Positions 35,853-44,957 are shown, numbered from the stretch's first letter. The stretch is DNA of 64,000 bases from Saccharibacillus sacchari DSM 19268 (GCF_000585395.1 NZ_KK073875.1:1454407-1518406), one strand, 5' to 3'. Notes: generated from the sequence alone by a model not told the origin. Numbers and translations: made by a program.

Positions 35853-36400
35853 TATATATATTCACTTCTTTCGCTCATATTGATCGTTTGCCTTGTCCGA
35901 CTTCATTACACTTTTACATCAGACAAAATACTATTCTTAAGACGTGTTGTAAAAAATACAAGATTATTGCCGCATCTTCTATATGTCGTACCGCCAAGCT
36001 GTATCTATGACAACATTTTCGCTTAATCCTACTTCCATTGAGCCAAAAATGCCGATAATCTTGCATTTTTTACAACACGGCACGCTATCTGGCTTTTAAT
36101 AGGCAAAAAATCCTGTAAAAACTGCAACTTCACTCACTGCCGCGACTGCCGCGTTTTCAGCCTGCTATTTCGGACAAATTCGCGGGAGAAGTTCCGAACA
36201 TACGCCTCACACCCAACTTCTTTTTCCAGGCACGCAAAAAAGGAGGATTTCCGTCGCCCGGCTGCTTGTCGCCGTCCGTGCGCGGTCCTTCCTCCCGTAT
36301 TGTAACACGTTCCTTCCGGCAGACGCACGCATTTCCTCCATGCTTCTACCGAGAAACGACGATTCCTTTTCAAGCCTGTTCCCGCCGCAACGGCAAGAGT
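35853..36400. other. Intergenic region between rlmD and dgkB with a hairpin element
   Basis: This 548-base gap contains the promoter region of rlmD, the 137-bp inverted-repeat element at 35943-36079, and about 320 bases after it in which I see no convincing gene. Short frames there lack ribosome binding sites. Confidence 0.5.
35943..36079. repeat. MITE-like element with 25-bp terminal inverted repeats
   Basis: The left arm begins cgtgttgtaaaaaataca and the right arm is its reverse complement over 25 bases with one mismatch (35943-35967 and 36055-36079). The 87-base interior has no coding potential. The whole could fold as a long hairpin. Size and structure fit a miniature inverted-repeat element or a similar dispersed palindrome. 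Confidence 0.65.
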
Positions 36401-37282
36401 TTACGTGAACACTCTCAGATGATGCGGCAGCACTTCGAACACGCCCGGCAGTTTGCCGCCGAGTTCGCCGTCCAGATTGAGCAGCACGTTGTTCGGCGAC
36501 GTCACTTCCAGGCGCTTCGTGCGGAAGTACAGCACGTTCGGATCGTTGAAATGATCGCCGCGCTGCGCCATCGAGACGACGCGGATAAACTCGGCCAGAT
36601 TGCATTTTTTGAGCGCGATGACGTCGAGCAATCCGTCGTCGATCCGCGCGTCGGGCATCAGCTTCTCGAAGCCGCCGACGGAATTCGTGTTGCCGATCAG
36701 GAAAATCATGAATTCGCCTTCGATCGGATCTTGGCCTTCGGCGTCGATCTTAAGCTGCATCGGCGACAGGTTGACCATCTTCTCGACGCCTTTGAAGTAG
36801 TAGGCAAGCTGCCCGATCATCGTTTTGAGGCGGCTCGGAACCTCGTAGGTCAGTTCCGTCAACGAGCCGCCGCCCGCGATGTTGATGAAATAGCGGTCAT
36901 TGGCGCGCCCGACGTCGATCGGACGCGACTCGCCGCGCAGGACGAGGTCGCAATAGTCCTCCCATTGACGGGAAATGCCAAGCGCCCGCGACAGATCGTT
37001 CGTCGTGCCCAGCGGGAATATGCCCAGCTCCGGACGGTGCTCCTGGTCCGCCAGGCCGTTGACGACTTCATAGATCGTGCCGTCGCCGCCTGCGGCGATG
37101 ACGATATCGTAGCCGCGCTGCGCCGCATCGACGGCTGCGCGCGTCGCGTCGCCCTCGCCGGTCGTCGCGTGCACCGTCGTCTCGATTCCGCCTTCGTCGA
37201 GGCGCTGCAAAATATCCGGCAATCGCCGCCGCATTTCCTCGCGCCCGGACGTCGGATTATAGATCAACCTCGCTCTTCTCAT
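36401..37282 (-). CDS. dgkB: Diacylglycerol/lipid kinase DgkB-YegS family
   Basis: A 293-residue lipid kinase. The nucleotide-binding motif GGDGTIYEVVNG is at residues 65-76 and PLGTTNDLSRAL at 90-101, both diagnostic of the DAGK catalytic domain; the C-terminal beta-sandwich runs to the end. Its length matches Bacillus DgkB (about 300). The enzyme returns diacylglycerol released during lipoteichoic acid synthesis to phosphatidate at the inner membrane face. ATG at 37282 has GGTGGAG eight bases upstream. It stands alone; the next gene upstream ends 140 bases away. Confidence 0.93.
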   Translation of the reverse strand: MRRARLIYNPTSGREEMRRRLPDILQRLDEGGIETTVHATTGEGDATRAAVDAAQRGYDIVIAAGGDGTIYEVVNGLADQEHRPELGIFPLGTTNDLSRALGISRQWEDYCDLVLRGESRPIDVGRANDRYFINIAGGGSLTELTYEVPSRLKTMIGQLAYYFKGVEKMVNLSPMQLKIDAEGQDPIEGEFMIFLIGNTNSVGGFEKLMPDARIDDGLLDVIALKKCNLAEFIRVVSMAQRGDHFNDPNVLYFRTKRLEVTSPNNVLLNLDGELGGKLPGVFEVLPHHLRVFT

Positions 37283-37373
37283 CTGTCAAACTCCACCTGT
37301 TCCTTATAAGTTCTTGCCGCTTCCATCTCGAACCGCCAAAAAAGCGCGAGAAGTGACGGCCGCCGATACACCT

Positions 37374-37409
37374 TGAAGCGAAGGTCGCCCGGAAGGGACC
37401 TTCGCTTCA
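37374..37409 (-). terminator. Hairpin after the cbiX-like gene
   Basis: A 13-bp perfect stem (tgaagcgaaggtc / gaccttcgcttca) just downstream of the chelatase stop. Neither strand has a T-run, so it may act weakly as a terminator or protect the mRNA 3' end. Confidence 0.45.
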
Positions 37410-37422
37410 TCGTTGCCTATCC

Positions 37423-38205
37423 TTAATTGTCCGTTTGCCGCTTTGCTTCGACCGAAGCCGACAGCTCTTCGACCTGCCGCTCGATCCAGACCGGAAGCAG
37501 CGGGTGAGGCAGCAGCGCCTCGCCCGTATATCCGTACGTTAACCCCTCAAGTTTTCGAGGAATCACCGTTTGCAGGAAATAGCCCGTACTCAAGAACAAC
37601 GGAGCGATCAGCACGCGGCGTCCTTTTTCCGTCCACTCCTGCGCTTTGACCCGCACGTTATCGGGATTGAGCAGCGCATAATCGCAAACCAAGCCGCTGG
37701 TTTCGCCGACGCGCTTGGCAAGCGCCGCCGCTCCCGACTCCCAGCGCTGCCGGAAGCCGTCGTGGATGCTGCCGTGCCCGACGAGCAGAATCGCTTCGCG
37801 CTCCGGATCGACCGAGGCCGGAGACACTTTGTCCCAGACCATGCGCGCCACGTCCGGATCATCGCCCATCGGTCGCCCGACGTGCATGCGCGCGGCGATT
37901 CGGAACGGCTCAAGATCCGTTTCCTTATCCGGCGCATCCTTGATGCCCAGCGCGTATTCGATCTCGTCGATATGCGTGCTTCCCTCCGACACGAACAGCA
38001 TCACGGCCAAAATATCCGTTACGCCCTCCGCTTCGAGCGCGTCGATGCCGTGCTGAATCGACGCGTCCTCCACATTGCCCAGAAACGATACCGCGACCGG
38101 CATATGTTCCTTAACCCGTACTTCGCCGGCCGCTTCCTCGACCGCCTGCACCCATTCCGGCTGCGGCGAACCATGGCTGATAATCAGCGCGCCCGCTTTT
38201 GTCAT
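37423..38205 (-). CDS. CbiX/SirB-type sirohydrochlorin chelatase family protein
   Basis: A 260-residue class II chelatase-like protein with two CbiX half-domains. The first begins ALIISHGSPQPEW and the second ILLVGHGSIHDGF near residue 140; the His of each HGS is the expected metal/tetrapyrrole ligand. Family members insert Fe2+ or Co2+ into sirohydrochlorin for siroheme or cobalamin. No tetrapyrrole genes are nearby, so the substrate is uncertain. ATG at 38205 lies six bases after the yerC stop and has a weak ribosome binding site, pointing to translational coupling with yerC. Confidence 0.82.
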   Translation of the reverse strand: MTKAGALIISHGSPQPEWVQAVEEAAGEVRVKEHMPVAVSFLGNVEDASIQHGIDALEAEGVTDILAVMLFVSEGSTHIDEIEYALGIKDAPDKETDLEPFRIAARMHVGRPMGDDPDVARMVWDKVSPASVDPEREAILLVGHGSIHDGFRQRWESGAAALAKRVGETSGLVCDYALLNPDNVRVKAQEWTEKGRRVLIAPLFLSTGYFLQTVIPRKLEGLTYGYTGEALLPHPLLPVWIERQVEELSASVEAKRQTDN

Positions 38206-38211
38206 AGGCGC

Positions 38212-38502
38212 TTAACGTCCCAGACGTTCGAGCGACATTTTGTAGCCGTCGTTGCCGTAGTTCAGGCAGCGTTTCACGCGCGAGATCGTCGCCGTGCTGG
38301 CACCGGTCTCGGCTTCGATCTGGTTGTACGTGCTGCCTTTGCCGAGCATACGCGCGACTTCCAGACGCTGCGAGAGCGACTGAATTTCATTGACCGTGCA
38401 CAGATCGTCGAAGAATACGTAGCATTCCTCCAGATCCTTGAGCGTCAGAATGGCCTCGAACAATTGATCGACCGTTTTATCGTTTAACTTTTTCAGTTGC
38501 AC
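38212..38502 (-). CDS. yerC: YerC/YecD family TrpR-like DNA-binding protein
   Basis: A 96-residue TrpR-superfamily protein of the YerC/YecD type. It is all helical, with the HTH STYNQIEAETGASTATISR at about residues 58-76 followed by VKRCLNYGNDGY, which is strongly conserved in the family. The start is GTG at 38502, with AGGGG upstream. It precedes the CbiX-like gene by six bases. Its regulon is not well defined in general; in this context it may simply share a transcript with the chelatase. Confidence 0.92.
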   Translation of the reverse strand: MQLKKLNDKTVDQLFEAILTLKDLEECYVFFDDLCTVNEIQSLSQRLEVARMLGKGSTYNQIEAETGASTATISRVKRCLNYGNDGYKMSLERLGR

Positions 38503-38804
38503 TGAAAGATCATCCCCTAATGTGTACTGGTTATGCTGCCGTGTATAAAAGCAAAGCGGTCAAGCGCCGGATTTTCCCATGCGACAAAACGCTTTCGGTA
38601 CTGCGATTCGCGTCCGAAGACCCGATATTTTCACTACTTTACCATTGTAGCGGTACAAGTTACGTTTTTCAAGCGTTAACGGTTTCACGCGACGCAGGCC
38701 GAACGGACAGAAGCAAGCACGACTCCTTGATCTGCTCGCATCGTACTTACACAGTGTCCGTCACATGCATACTTTCAGCTTCCGTTTTATGGACAGGCTT
38801 CCTG
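38503..38804. other. Intergenic region between yerC and corA
   Basis: About 300 bases with no supported gene. The part near 38503-38560 should hold the yerC promoter (a tatacacgg element is visible on the minus strand). The remainder is the 3' flank of corA; I see no strong terminator hairpin. Confidence 0.3.
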
Positions 38805-39761
38805 TTACTTAAACCATCCCCTGCGCCAAAACCACCCGATCATGCCTCCCGCCAGGAACACCATCGCGCCTAATATAATGAAGTAACCGTATTTGAAATG
38901 AAGCTCCGGCATATTGTCGAAGTTCATTCCGTAAATGCCCGCAATCAGCGTCAAAGGCATGAATACCGTCGTAATCACCGTCAGCGTCTTCATAATGCCG
39001 TTCATCCGGTTCGAGTTGAGCGAGATGTAACTGTCGCGCAGATCGGCCGTCATTTCGCGATTGGACTCCAGCATCTCCGACAGTTTCAGCAAATGATCGT
39101 AGACGTCGGTAAAATATACCCGGTATTCGTTCGAATCGTCCACATGCTGCGAGTTGATGATCCGGTACAGCAAGTCGCGCATCGGCACGACCGTATGATG
39201 CAGCTTGAGCAGTCGCGATCTCAGATCGAACACTTGCGCGAGCAGCTTGTCGACCGACTCCCTGCGTCCCTTTTCCTCCAGATCCGCAAGCTCGTCTTCG
39301 ATGCCGAACACGCACGGAAAATATTCGTCAACCAGCGCATCCAGCACCAGATAGGCGGCGGCTACGGGATTGGTCTTTTTCGTCGGATCTTCCGCACGCG
39401 TACAGATCCGATCCCAGGCTTCATCCACTTCCTTCATCCGGTCAAAATGGAACGTCACGAAAAACGTGCGGCCGATGAACATGTCGACTTCGCCCGCTTC
39501 CTTGCCGCCTTGCTCGAGCGCATGGGTGATCAGGAACACGTATTTTTCGTGCGGGTCCATTTTGGGACGCTGCACGTCGTTCAAGCAATCTTCGATCTCA
39601 AGCGGGTGAAAATGAAAATAATCGCTGAGCAGCTCGGTTTCTTTGGCGGTCGGCGCCATGAAGTCTGCCCAAAACCAGCGAAACTTGGTCGGGTCCAGCT
39701 CCGTCAGCGGAATATCCAGTTGTACTTTATGGTCATGCGTGACTGCCAACGTCCGGATCAC
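38805..39761 (-). CDS. corA: CorA-family magnesium/divalent cation transporter
   Basis: A 318-residue CorA channel. The soluble N-terminal domain (DPTKFRWFWADF, HFHPLEIEDCLNDVQRPK) leads to a long stalk helix and two C-terminal membrane helices; the pore signature YGMNF lies near residue 277, between TM1 and the loop before TM2, and the protein ends with the basic tail WRRGWFK. The frame extends to 39788, but AAGGAGG eight bases before GTG at 39761 gives a well supported start (MIRTLAVTHDHK). It mediates Mg2+ (or Co2+/Ni2+) uptake. It is divergent from the LacI-family gene. Confidence 0.92.
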   Translation of the reverse strand: MIRTLAVTHDHKVQLDIPLTELDPTKFRWFWADFMAPTAKETELLSDYFHFHPLEIEDCLNDVQRPKMDPHEKYVFLITHALEQGGKEAGEVDMFIGRTFFVTFHFDRMKEVDEAWDRICTRAEDPTKKTNPVAAAYLVLDALVDEYFPCVFGIEDELADLEEKGRRESVDKLLAQVFDLRSRLLKLHHTVVPMRDLLYRIINSQHVDDSNEYRVYFTDVYDHLLKLSEMLESNREMTADLRDSYISLNSNRMNGIMKTLTVITTVFMPLTLIAGIYGMNFDNMPELHFKYGYFIILGAMVFLAGGMIGWFWRRGWFK

Positions 39762-39995
39762 GGCAGACGCCTCCTTTTTCAATATCAAACTGCGCGGCTT
39801 GTCTATGGAACATTTCCTGTACGGTTACGCTCGAAATCTCGCCGCGCAAAGCTTCTCTATCTTAATCCTTCGCCAAGCCGCTTGCAATCTGCCGATGGTC
39901 GGACTTCCCCTAACAAAACCTGCTATAGACGGCAAAAAAGCGATTTTGTTATACTTTTGTTATTCATGCAACTCAATCGAGCGGAGGACCCCTTC

Positions 39996-41081
39996 ATGGC
40001 GAAAAAAGTAACGATGCAGCACATTGCCGACCAGCTCGGTGTATCCAAATTCGTCGTCTCCAAAGCCCTTTCGGGCAAGGACGGCGTAAGCGAAGCCACC
40101 CGCGAACGGGTCATTCAGGCTGCTTCGCAGCTTGGTTATTTTACGCAACCTCGCGGCTACGGACAAAATCGCAAGCAGCCGGCGGCTCCCGAAGCTTCCA
40201 ATCGGCAGTCCGTCCTGGTACTCATGCCGAATGTGCGCTTCCAAACGGCAGGCTCGCTCTACTGGGGCCGCATTTTGAACGGAGTAACCGAAGCATTGGA
40301 AAGCCACGGACTCGGCGTCGTCATTATTTCCGAACAACGCGCAGACGCCGTGACAAGCATTTTGAATCCGGACGGTTTTCTCGGCTTGATCGGCATCGGA
40401 CAAATCTCGACGCCTCTATTATTGGAAGTTCATCGCATCGGCCTGCCCATGGTGCTCGTCGATCACGAAGACCCGCTGATCCCGGCCGATACCGTCTTTG
40501 CCGGAAACGTCGACGCCAGCGCCCGCCTGACCGGCCACCTCATCGGAAGCGGCCACCGCAAGCTCCATTTTCTCGGCAACACCGGCTTCTCCTGCAGCTT
40601 CCGCGACCGTTGGATCGGCTACCGGACCGCGATGGAAGAACACGGCTTGCCCGTACAAGACGTCAACGATCCGTTGAATCATCTGGAAGGAATCGACGGC
40701 GCCGTCTACGAACCTGAATTGCGTCAATGGCTCGCCAAACGCAAAAAACAAGGCACGCTCCCGACCGCGCTCGTCTGCGCCAACGACGACGTCGCCTTAG
40801 TCGCGCTGCGCAACCTGGAACCGCTCGGCGTCCGCGTCCCCGAAGACGTATCCTTGGTCGGCTTCGACAACATTCACGAATCCGGCGGCGGCACCTCCCC
40901 GGAACTCACAACCGTCCACGTCCCCAAAGAAGCCATGGGCCGCCGCGCAACGCTCCGCCTGCTGGAACGAACCCGGGACCCCAAAGCTCCTTCGGAAAAA
41001 ATCCTGATCGCTTCCGAACTGGTCATGCGAGCGTCGGTAGCGGAATTGCGGACGGAAACCGAAACGATCATGGAAGAATAA
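39996..41081 (+). CDS. LacI-family transcriptional regulator
   Basis: A 361-residue LacI/GalR regulator. The HTH spans residues 5-27 (VTMQHIADQLGVSKFVVSK) with the hinge helix behind it, then a periplasmic-binding-like effector domain with SVLVLMPNVRF, DNASA-type ligand residues and LVGFDNIHESGG. ATG at 39996 has GGAGG eight bases upstream and a family-typical MAKKVTM start. It is a single gene with corA divergent on one side and a repeat-rich gap on the other. Its operator and target are not visible; the convergent AGE epimerase 620 bases away is a possible but unproven target. Confidence 0.9.
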   Translation: MAKKVTMQHIADQLGVSKFVVSKALSGKDGVSEATRERVIQAASQLGYFTQPRGYGQNRKQPAAPEASNRQSVLVLMPNVRFQTAGSLYWGRILNGVTEALESHGLGVVIISEQRADAVTSILNPDGFLGLIGIGQISTPLLLEVHRIGLPMVLVDHEDPLIPADTVFAGNVDASARLTGHLIGSGHRKLHFLGNTGFSCSFRDRWIGYRTAMEEHGLPVQDVNDPLNHLEGIDGAVYEPELRQWLAKRKKQGTLPTALVCANDDVALVALRNLEPLGVRVPEDVSLVGFDNIHESGGGTSPELTTVHVPKEAMGRRATLRLLERTRDPKAPSEKILIASELVMRASVAELRTETETIMEE

Positions 41082-41225
41082 AATCGTAACGCAGTACCCC
41101 AATCGCTTAAGCTGTTAGGTTAGCCCCTTGCAAACCCGCTTGAACCGTGCGCGCCTTCAAACCTGGCCGGAAACGAGACTCTAACGGAACGCATATCCTT
41201 TAGCCGCGCTTTTCGAAGGTGTTTT

Positions 41226-41329
41226 GATTTTTAACGGAACAGAGAGGCGCTTAGACGAAAAAAAGCGGCCCAAAGACTTAAAATTCCCGCTTTTTCGTCT
41301 CTAAACGTCACCTCGCTCCGTTAAAAATC
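41226..41329. repeat. Long imperfect hairpin flanked by outer taacggaa repeats
   Basis: The arms begin gatttttaacgga and end tccgttaaaaatc and can pair imperfectly over about 45 bases, including gacgaaaaa / tttttcgtc. Outside it a second pair, ctctaacggaac near 41181 and gttccgttagag near 41365, makes a nested palindrome. It is non-coding and looks like a dispersed intergenic palindromic element. Confidence 0.55.
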
Positions 41330-41429
41330 TCAAACGCGCAATTTGGCCTTCTAATCGTCCGCTGGTTCCGTTAGAGGTTTTAACGATCTATTGTGCCATT
41401 TCATAAGCACCCCTATCCATTCAAAAAAA

Positions 41430-41457
41430 GCTGTCCCAAAAATCACTTTGGGACAGC
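41430..41457. terminator. Bidirectional intrinsic terminator
   Basis: An 11-bp perfect stem (gctgtcccaaa / tttgggacagc) around a 6-base loop, with runs of T on both strands. It can end transcripts from both the LacI-family gene and the epimerase gene. Confidence 0.85.
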
Positions 41458-41701
41458 CTTTTTCTATCCTTGCCCTTTCTCTTCCTACCTTTCCCAAAGA
41501 AAATCCGTTCGCGCAAAGCGTCGAGCGTAGGGCGGAGGGGAAAATTTAGCGAAATACAGGATTTCGAAGAAAACCTGCGGTAACATAAGTGAAAATGTTG
41601 GCCTTTGAACTCGGAAAATTCCTTAGTTAAATCCCATCCATTTTCCGAGTGAGACAGCGTCTTGAGCAAATTTTCCCCGCAGCCCGGAGCGCCCCCGCTT
41701 C

Positions 41702-42949
41702 CTACCGAACAGGGTTTTCCCCTTTCTCCAACCTCACCAACATCTCCAAACAAGCCCGACTATTATGATACGGACATTTCCAAGCCCCGAGCTTCGGATT
41801 CTCCACGTTCGGTACCCGATCGTTCGACACGCTCCAATACCATTCCCCGTTTTCCCGATCCACGATATGGTTGCGGATAAAGTCCCACGAACGTCCTGCC
41901 GCTTCGCGGTATTTCTCTTCCCCGCTCAACTGGTACGCGTTATAGAACCCGACCATCGCTTCCGCCTGCGGCCACCAGTCCTTCGCGTCGTCGACCAGCG
42001 CCCCGCCTTCCGCTTCGTTCCACAGCCCGCCGTCCTGATCGACGCCGCGCTCCAACACCGCACGCGCCATTTGCAAAGCCACGCCGTGCACCCGCTTCGT
42101 CAACGCTTCGTCGCCCAGCACCTCCGCCGCCTCATACAACAGCCAGCTGCCTTCGATGTCATGCCCGTACGAGACATGATCCGATTTGCTGTCCCAGGCA
42201 TCGTCGAAGAACAGCAGGAAATGCCCGGTTTGCGAATCGACGATATGCTTCAACGTGACTTCGAGCAGATCGTTCAGCGCGGCTTTCAGCTCGTCCGACG
42301 GCCAGACGCGATACAGATTCGTATACCCTTCCAGCACATGCAGATGCGTATTCATCGACTTTTTCTCGTTCAGATCTTTGCCGCTCAAGCTCAAATCGCC
42401 CGTTTCCGACCAATCCCGCGCATGCGCTTCGATATACCCGTCATACTGCGGATCACGGCTGTATTTTTCCAACAATCCGAAGATGCGACGACATTCCTCC
42501 AGAAGCTCCGCGCGCAGTCCGTCTTCCGGTTCGCCCGCCGCTTCCAAAGCCATCGCATATTCGCTCAGCGCGTAGATGACGAAAGACTGCCCGTATACCT
42601 GCTTTTTCTCTTCCGACGGTTTCCCGTCCGCCGACAGCATCCAATAATAACCGCCGTGCTCAAGATCCTCGAAGTTCGACCGCAAATACCGATAAGCACG
42701 CGCCGCCATATCCAGATACGCAGCCGTTTTGTATCTGCGATACGCTGCGGCAAATGTCCACAAAATACGCGCGTTCAGCACCAAGCTGCGATCCGCTTCG
42801 GCATGCACGCTCAAGTCCGCCCCAATCTCGCCGACAAATCCGTTATCTCCCGGCGAAGGCGCGTTTTTCAGCCAAAAGGCCAGGATATTGTCTCGCAGTT
42901 CCTCTTCCAGCTGTGCCTTCCACTCCCGATCCAAACGAGCAAGCGTCAT
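41702..42949 (-). CDS. AGE-family epimerase, close to cellobiose 2-epimerase
   Basis: A 415-residue (alpha/alpha)6-barrel enzyme of the N-acylglucosamine 2-epimerase family. The motifs MNTHLHVLEGYTNLYRVW (about residue 195), SYGHDIEGSWLLYEA (about 260) and DWWPQAEAMVGF (about 320) carry the catalytic His residues and match cellobiose 2-epimerases, which turn the reducing-end glucose of cellobiose or mannobiose into mannose or glucose. The length fits. ATG at 42949 follows GGAGG at a six-base spacing. It is monocistronic and cytosolic, with no signal peptide. A role in beta-mannan or cellooligosaccharide use is inferred from the family. Confidence 0.87.
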   Translation of the reverse strand: MTLARLDREWKAQLEEELRDNILAFWLKNAPSPGDNGFVGEIGADLSVHAEADRSLVLNARILWTFAAAYRRYKTAAYLDMAARAYRYLRSNFEDLEHGGYYWMLSADGKPSEEKKQVYGQSFVIYALSEYAMALEAAGEPEDGLRAELLEECRRIFGLLEKYSRDPQYDGYIEAHARDWSETGDLSLSGKDLNEKKSMNTHLHVLEGYTNLYRVWPSDELKAALNDLLEVTLKHIVDSQTGHFLLFFDDAWDSKSDHVSYGHDIEGSWLLYEAAEVLGDEALTKRVHGVALQMARAVLERGVDQDGGLWNEAEGGALVDDAKDWWPQAEAMVGFYNAYQLSGEEKYREAAGRSWDFIRNHIVDRENGEWYWSVSNDRVPNVENPKLGAWKCPYHNSRACLEMLVRLEKGENPVR

Positions 42950-43124
42950 TCAAATCCTCCGTTCAATTTTTGTTATGTTTTAGTTAGCAAAAATATAATA
43001 AATAATATGATATTGTTATAACCCTTTTTGCAAACGGATTCAAGGATAAATGCTACTTTCCTATCCCTATACAAGATTTTGATAACGGATACATAGAAAA
43101 TTCGTTAGTCTATGATCAAAAAAA

Positions 43125-43153
43125 CCGATCTCCATCGTTTAGATGGAAATCGG
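43125..43153 (-). terminator. Intrinsic terminator after the lipoprotein genes
   Basis: A 12-bp stem (ccgatctccatc / gatggaaatcgg, one mismatch) with a 5-base loop. On the minus strand it is followed by a run of seven T, just past the stop of the 308-residue lipoprotein. Confidence 0.8.
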
Positions 43154-43163
43154 CATCCTTTAT

Positions 43164-44090
43164 TTATTGTCCCAAGATCGTAGCCAACGAAGCTGTCGCT
43201 TCCATATAGAACGATGACCCTTCTTCATTTTCGGGAATCACCAAGTGGAAGGTATAAGCACTGCCGTCTTGCGCTTCCCACACGATATAATCCTGAACTT
43301 CCTCCGCGCTGCTGCCTTGCAGGAACAACGAAGCGTTCATCATCGGGCTTTCGACCAGCGTATCGCTGCCGTATTCTTCCACGGTTCCGCCGGCCTGTTC
43401 AAGCTTGGCCGTGCCTTCGGTGCGGAGTTCATCCAGGTTGAAGTCGGCAGGAAGTTTCTCGATCTCCGCATAATAATCCGGATTTTCGGTTAACGTCATA
43501 CGCCCGGTCGCGGCATCCAACGTGTAGCCATCCAGCACATACAACGAATAGCCGTCTCCGGTCTGCAACTCTCCGGTGAGTGTCTGCGGCTCCCCGTCTC
43601 CGACCGTAAAGGTTTCCGTAGCCGGGCGGTCCGAGGAAGCTGTGTCCCCATCGCCGGATGCGCCTCCGTCTGCTCCCGATGTCGCTGCCTTTTCCAAGGA
43701 CTGAATCTCAAGCTGCGGCACATCGCTGCCTTCGATCGCACGTTCCACATAGTCAAACGAGATCGTATCCCCTTCGTTCAGACCTTCAAGTTGGGAGGAC
43801 ACGCCTTCCGCCAATTGGAAAGAAGTCGGGGTTCCGTCCATGTTGACTTCAATCGTGTGCGTATCGCCTTGTCCGTTATATTCGCCGGTTGCCGAAATGA
43901 TTTCTTCATCCGGTGTGTCCGGCTCGGCAGGCTCTGTCGTCTCATCCGGCGTCGTTTCGGCAGGCGGTTCTTGGGTCGCGGCCGTCTCGCCCGGTTCGGG
44001 AGCCGGCGCATTCGCTTGTCCGCAGGCTGTCAGCGCGATCGTCAACAGCAGCGCGGAGGCCAAGCTCATCATTTTAACGGGTTTGTTCAT
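43164..44090 (-). CDS. Hypothetical lipoprotein (long paralogue)
   Basis: A 308-residue predicted lipoprotein. The signal peptide MNKPVKMMSLASALLLTIAL ends in the lipobox LTACG (Cys23). An acidic Pro/Glu/Thr linker follows, then a domain of about 70 residues (TGEYNGQGDTHTIEV onward) absent from the neighbouring paralogue, and a C-terminal domain shared with it (YSLYVLDGYTLDA, AEIEKLPADFNLDELR). ATG at 44090 has GGAGG seven bases upstream. It is 68 bases downstream of the paralogue and likely co-transcribed. The function is unknown. It probably faces the outside of the membrane. Confidence 0.8.
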   Translation of the reverse strand: MNKPVKMMSLASALLLTIALTACGQANAPAPEPGETAATQEPPAETTPDETTEPAEPDTPDEEIISATGEYNGQGDTHTIEVNMDGTPTSFQLAEGVSSQLEGLNEGDTISFDYVERAIEGSDVPQLEIQSLEKAATSGADGGASGDGDTASSDRPATETFTVGDGEPQTLTGELQTGDGYSLYVLDGYTLDAATGRMTLTENPDYYAEIEKLPADFNLDELRTEGTAKLEQAGGTVEEYGSDTLVESPMMNASLFLQGSSAEEVQDYIVWEAQDGSAYTFHLVIPENEEGSSFYMEATASLATILGQ

Positions 44091-44158
44091 GGTTGACACC
44101 TCCAACTTTTTATATACCCCATATTCGAAGCGCAGCACTTCATCAACGTTTGTCCGCC

Positions 44159-44884
44159 TCAGTTTTCCGACATGACGGTATCTGCTTGAATGGACGACAA
44201 CGAGGTAAGCGCCGGTGTCAAAAAGGTCTCGGAAGCTTCGCCGCTCGGGGCATGCACGCGGAAAATATAACCGTTTTCTCCTTCCGGTTCCCAGACGACG
44301 TAATCGTGCAGTCCGTCCTCGCCCGATACCTGAAGCAGCAGACGGGCGCCGTACATCGGGCCTTCAGCCAATTGATCGTCCGCGTACTCCTGAACTTCGC
44401 CGTATTCCTGAAGTTCATTCGTCCCTTCGACTCTCAGCTCGTCCAGATTAAAATCCGACGGCAGCTTTTCGATCTCCGCGTAATACTGTGGATAAGCGGT
44501 CAGATATAGTTTATTTTCGCCAGCATCGAACGTATACGCATCGAATGCGTAGAGCGAATATCCGTCGCCTTGCTGAAGTTCGGCCGTGCGTTTATCGGGC
44601 ATCCCTTCGCTCATCATCTCAAACGTTTCGGTTGCCGGGCGAGCAGAAGCCTCGGCTTGCTCGTGATCTTCGCCAGTTTCCGGAACCACTTCTTCATCCG
44701 GCGTGTCCGATTCGGCAGGCTCGATCGTGTTATCCGGCGTCGTCTCAACGTTGGGTTGCTGAGTCGTATTTGTCGGTTCCCCCGTTTGTCCGGAAGTCGG
44801 GGCGTTCGCTTGTCCGCAGGCTGTCAACGCGATCGTGAACAGCAGCGCGGAGGCCAGACTCGTCATTTGGGCAGGTTTGTTCAT
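44159..44884 (-). CDS. Hypothetical lipoprotein (short paralogue)
   Basis: A 241-residue lipoprotein whose signal peptide and C-terminal domain are close copies of the next gene's (MNKPAQMTSLASALLFTIAL, lipobox LTACG; AEIEKLPSDFNLDELRVEG). It lacks the extra middle domain. ATG at 44884 has GGAGG nine bases upstream. The pair looks like a tandem duplication followed by domain gain or loss. The shared domain is not one I recognise. It is transcribed away from the phosphate transporter terminator. Confidence 0.8.
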   Translation of the reverse strand: MNKPAQMTSLASALLFTIALTACGQANAPTSGQTGEPTNTTQQPNVETTPDNTIEPAESDTPDEEVVPETGEDHEQAEASARPATETFEMMSEGMPDKRTAELQQGDGYSLYAFDAYTFDAGENKLYLTAYPQYYAEIEKLPSDFNLDELRVEGTNELQEYGEVQEYADDQLAEGPMYGARLLLQVSGEDGLHDYVVWEPEGENGYIFRVHAPSGEASETFLTPALTSLSSIQADTVMSEN

Positions 44885-44957
44885 GTTCAACACCTCCACT
44901 CTTTTAGACGAGCCTTGGCAAACAGATGTTACAGTTTTACGGCGAAAAGAAAAAAAG

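Larger units (their letters stand above)
41082..41701. other. Repeat-rich 620-base intergenic region
   Basis: This convergent gap holds a nested inverted-repeat element (41171-41376, see separate entry), a strong bidirectional terminator at 41430-41457, and about 240 bases downstream of that with no clear gene or motif. Short frames there lack ribosome binding sites. Confidence 0.55.

Noticed and set aside
36134-36373. A 79-residue minus-strand frame just past dgkB
   Set aside because: No ribosome binding site, basic low-complexity composition, and it lies in a GC-rich non-coding gap where long open frames arise by chance.
38898-39995. Extension of the LacI-family frame upstream of 39996
   Set aside because: The extension is antisense to corA and contains no HTH. 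The strong ribosome binding site and family start are at 39996.
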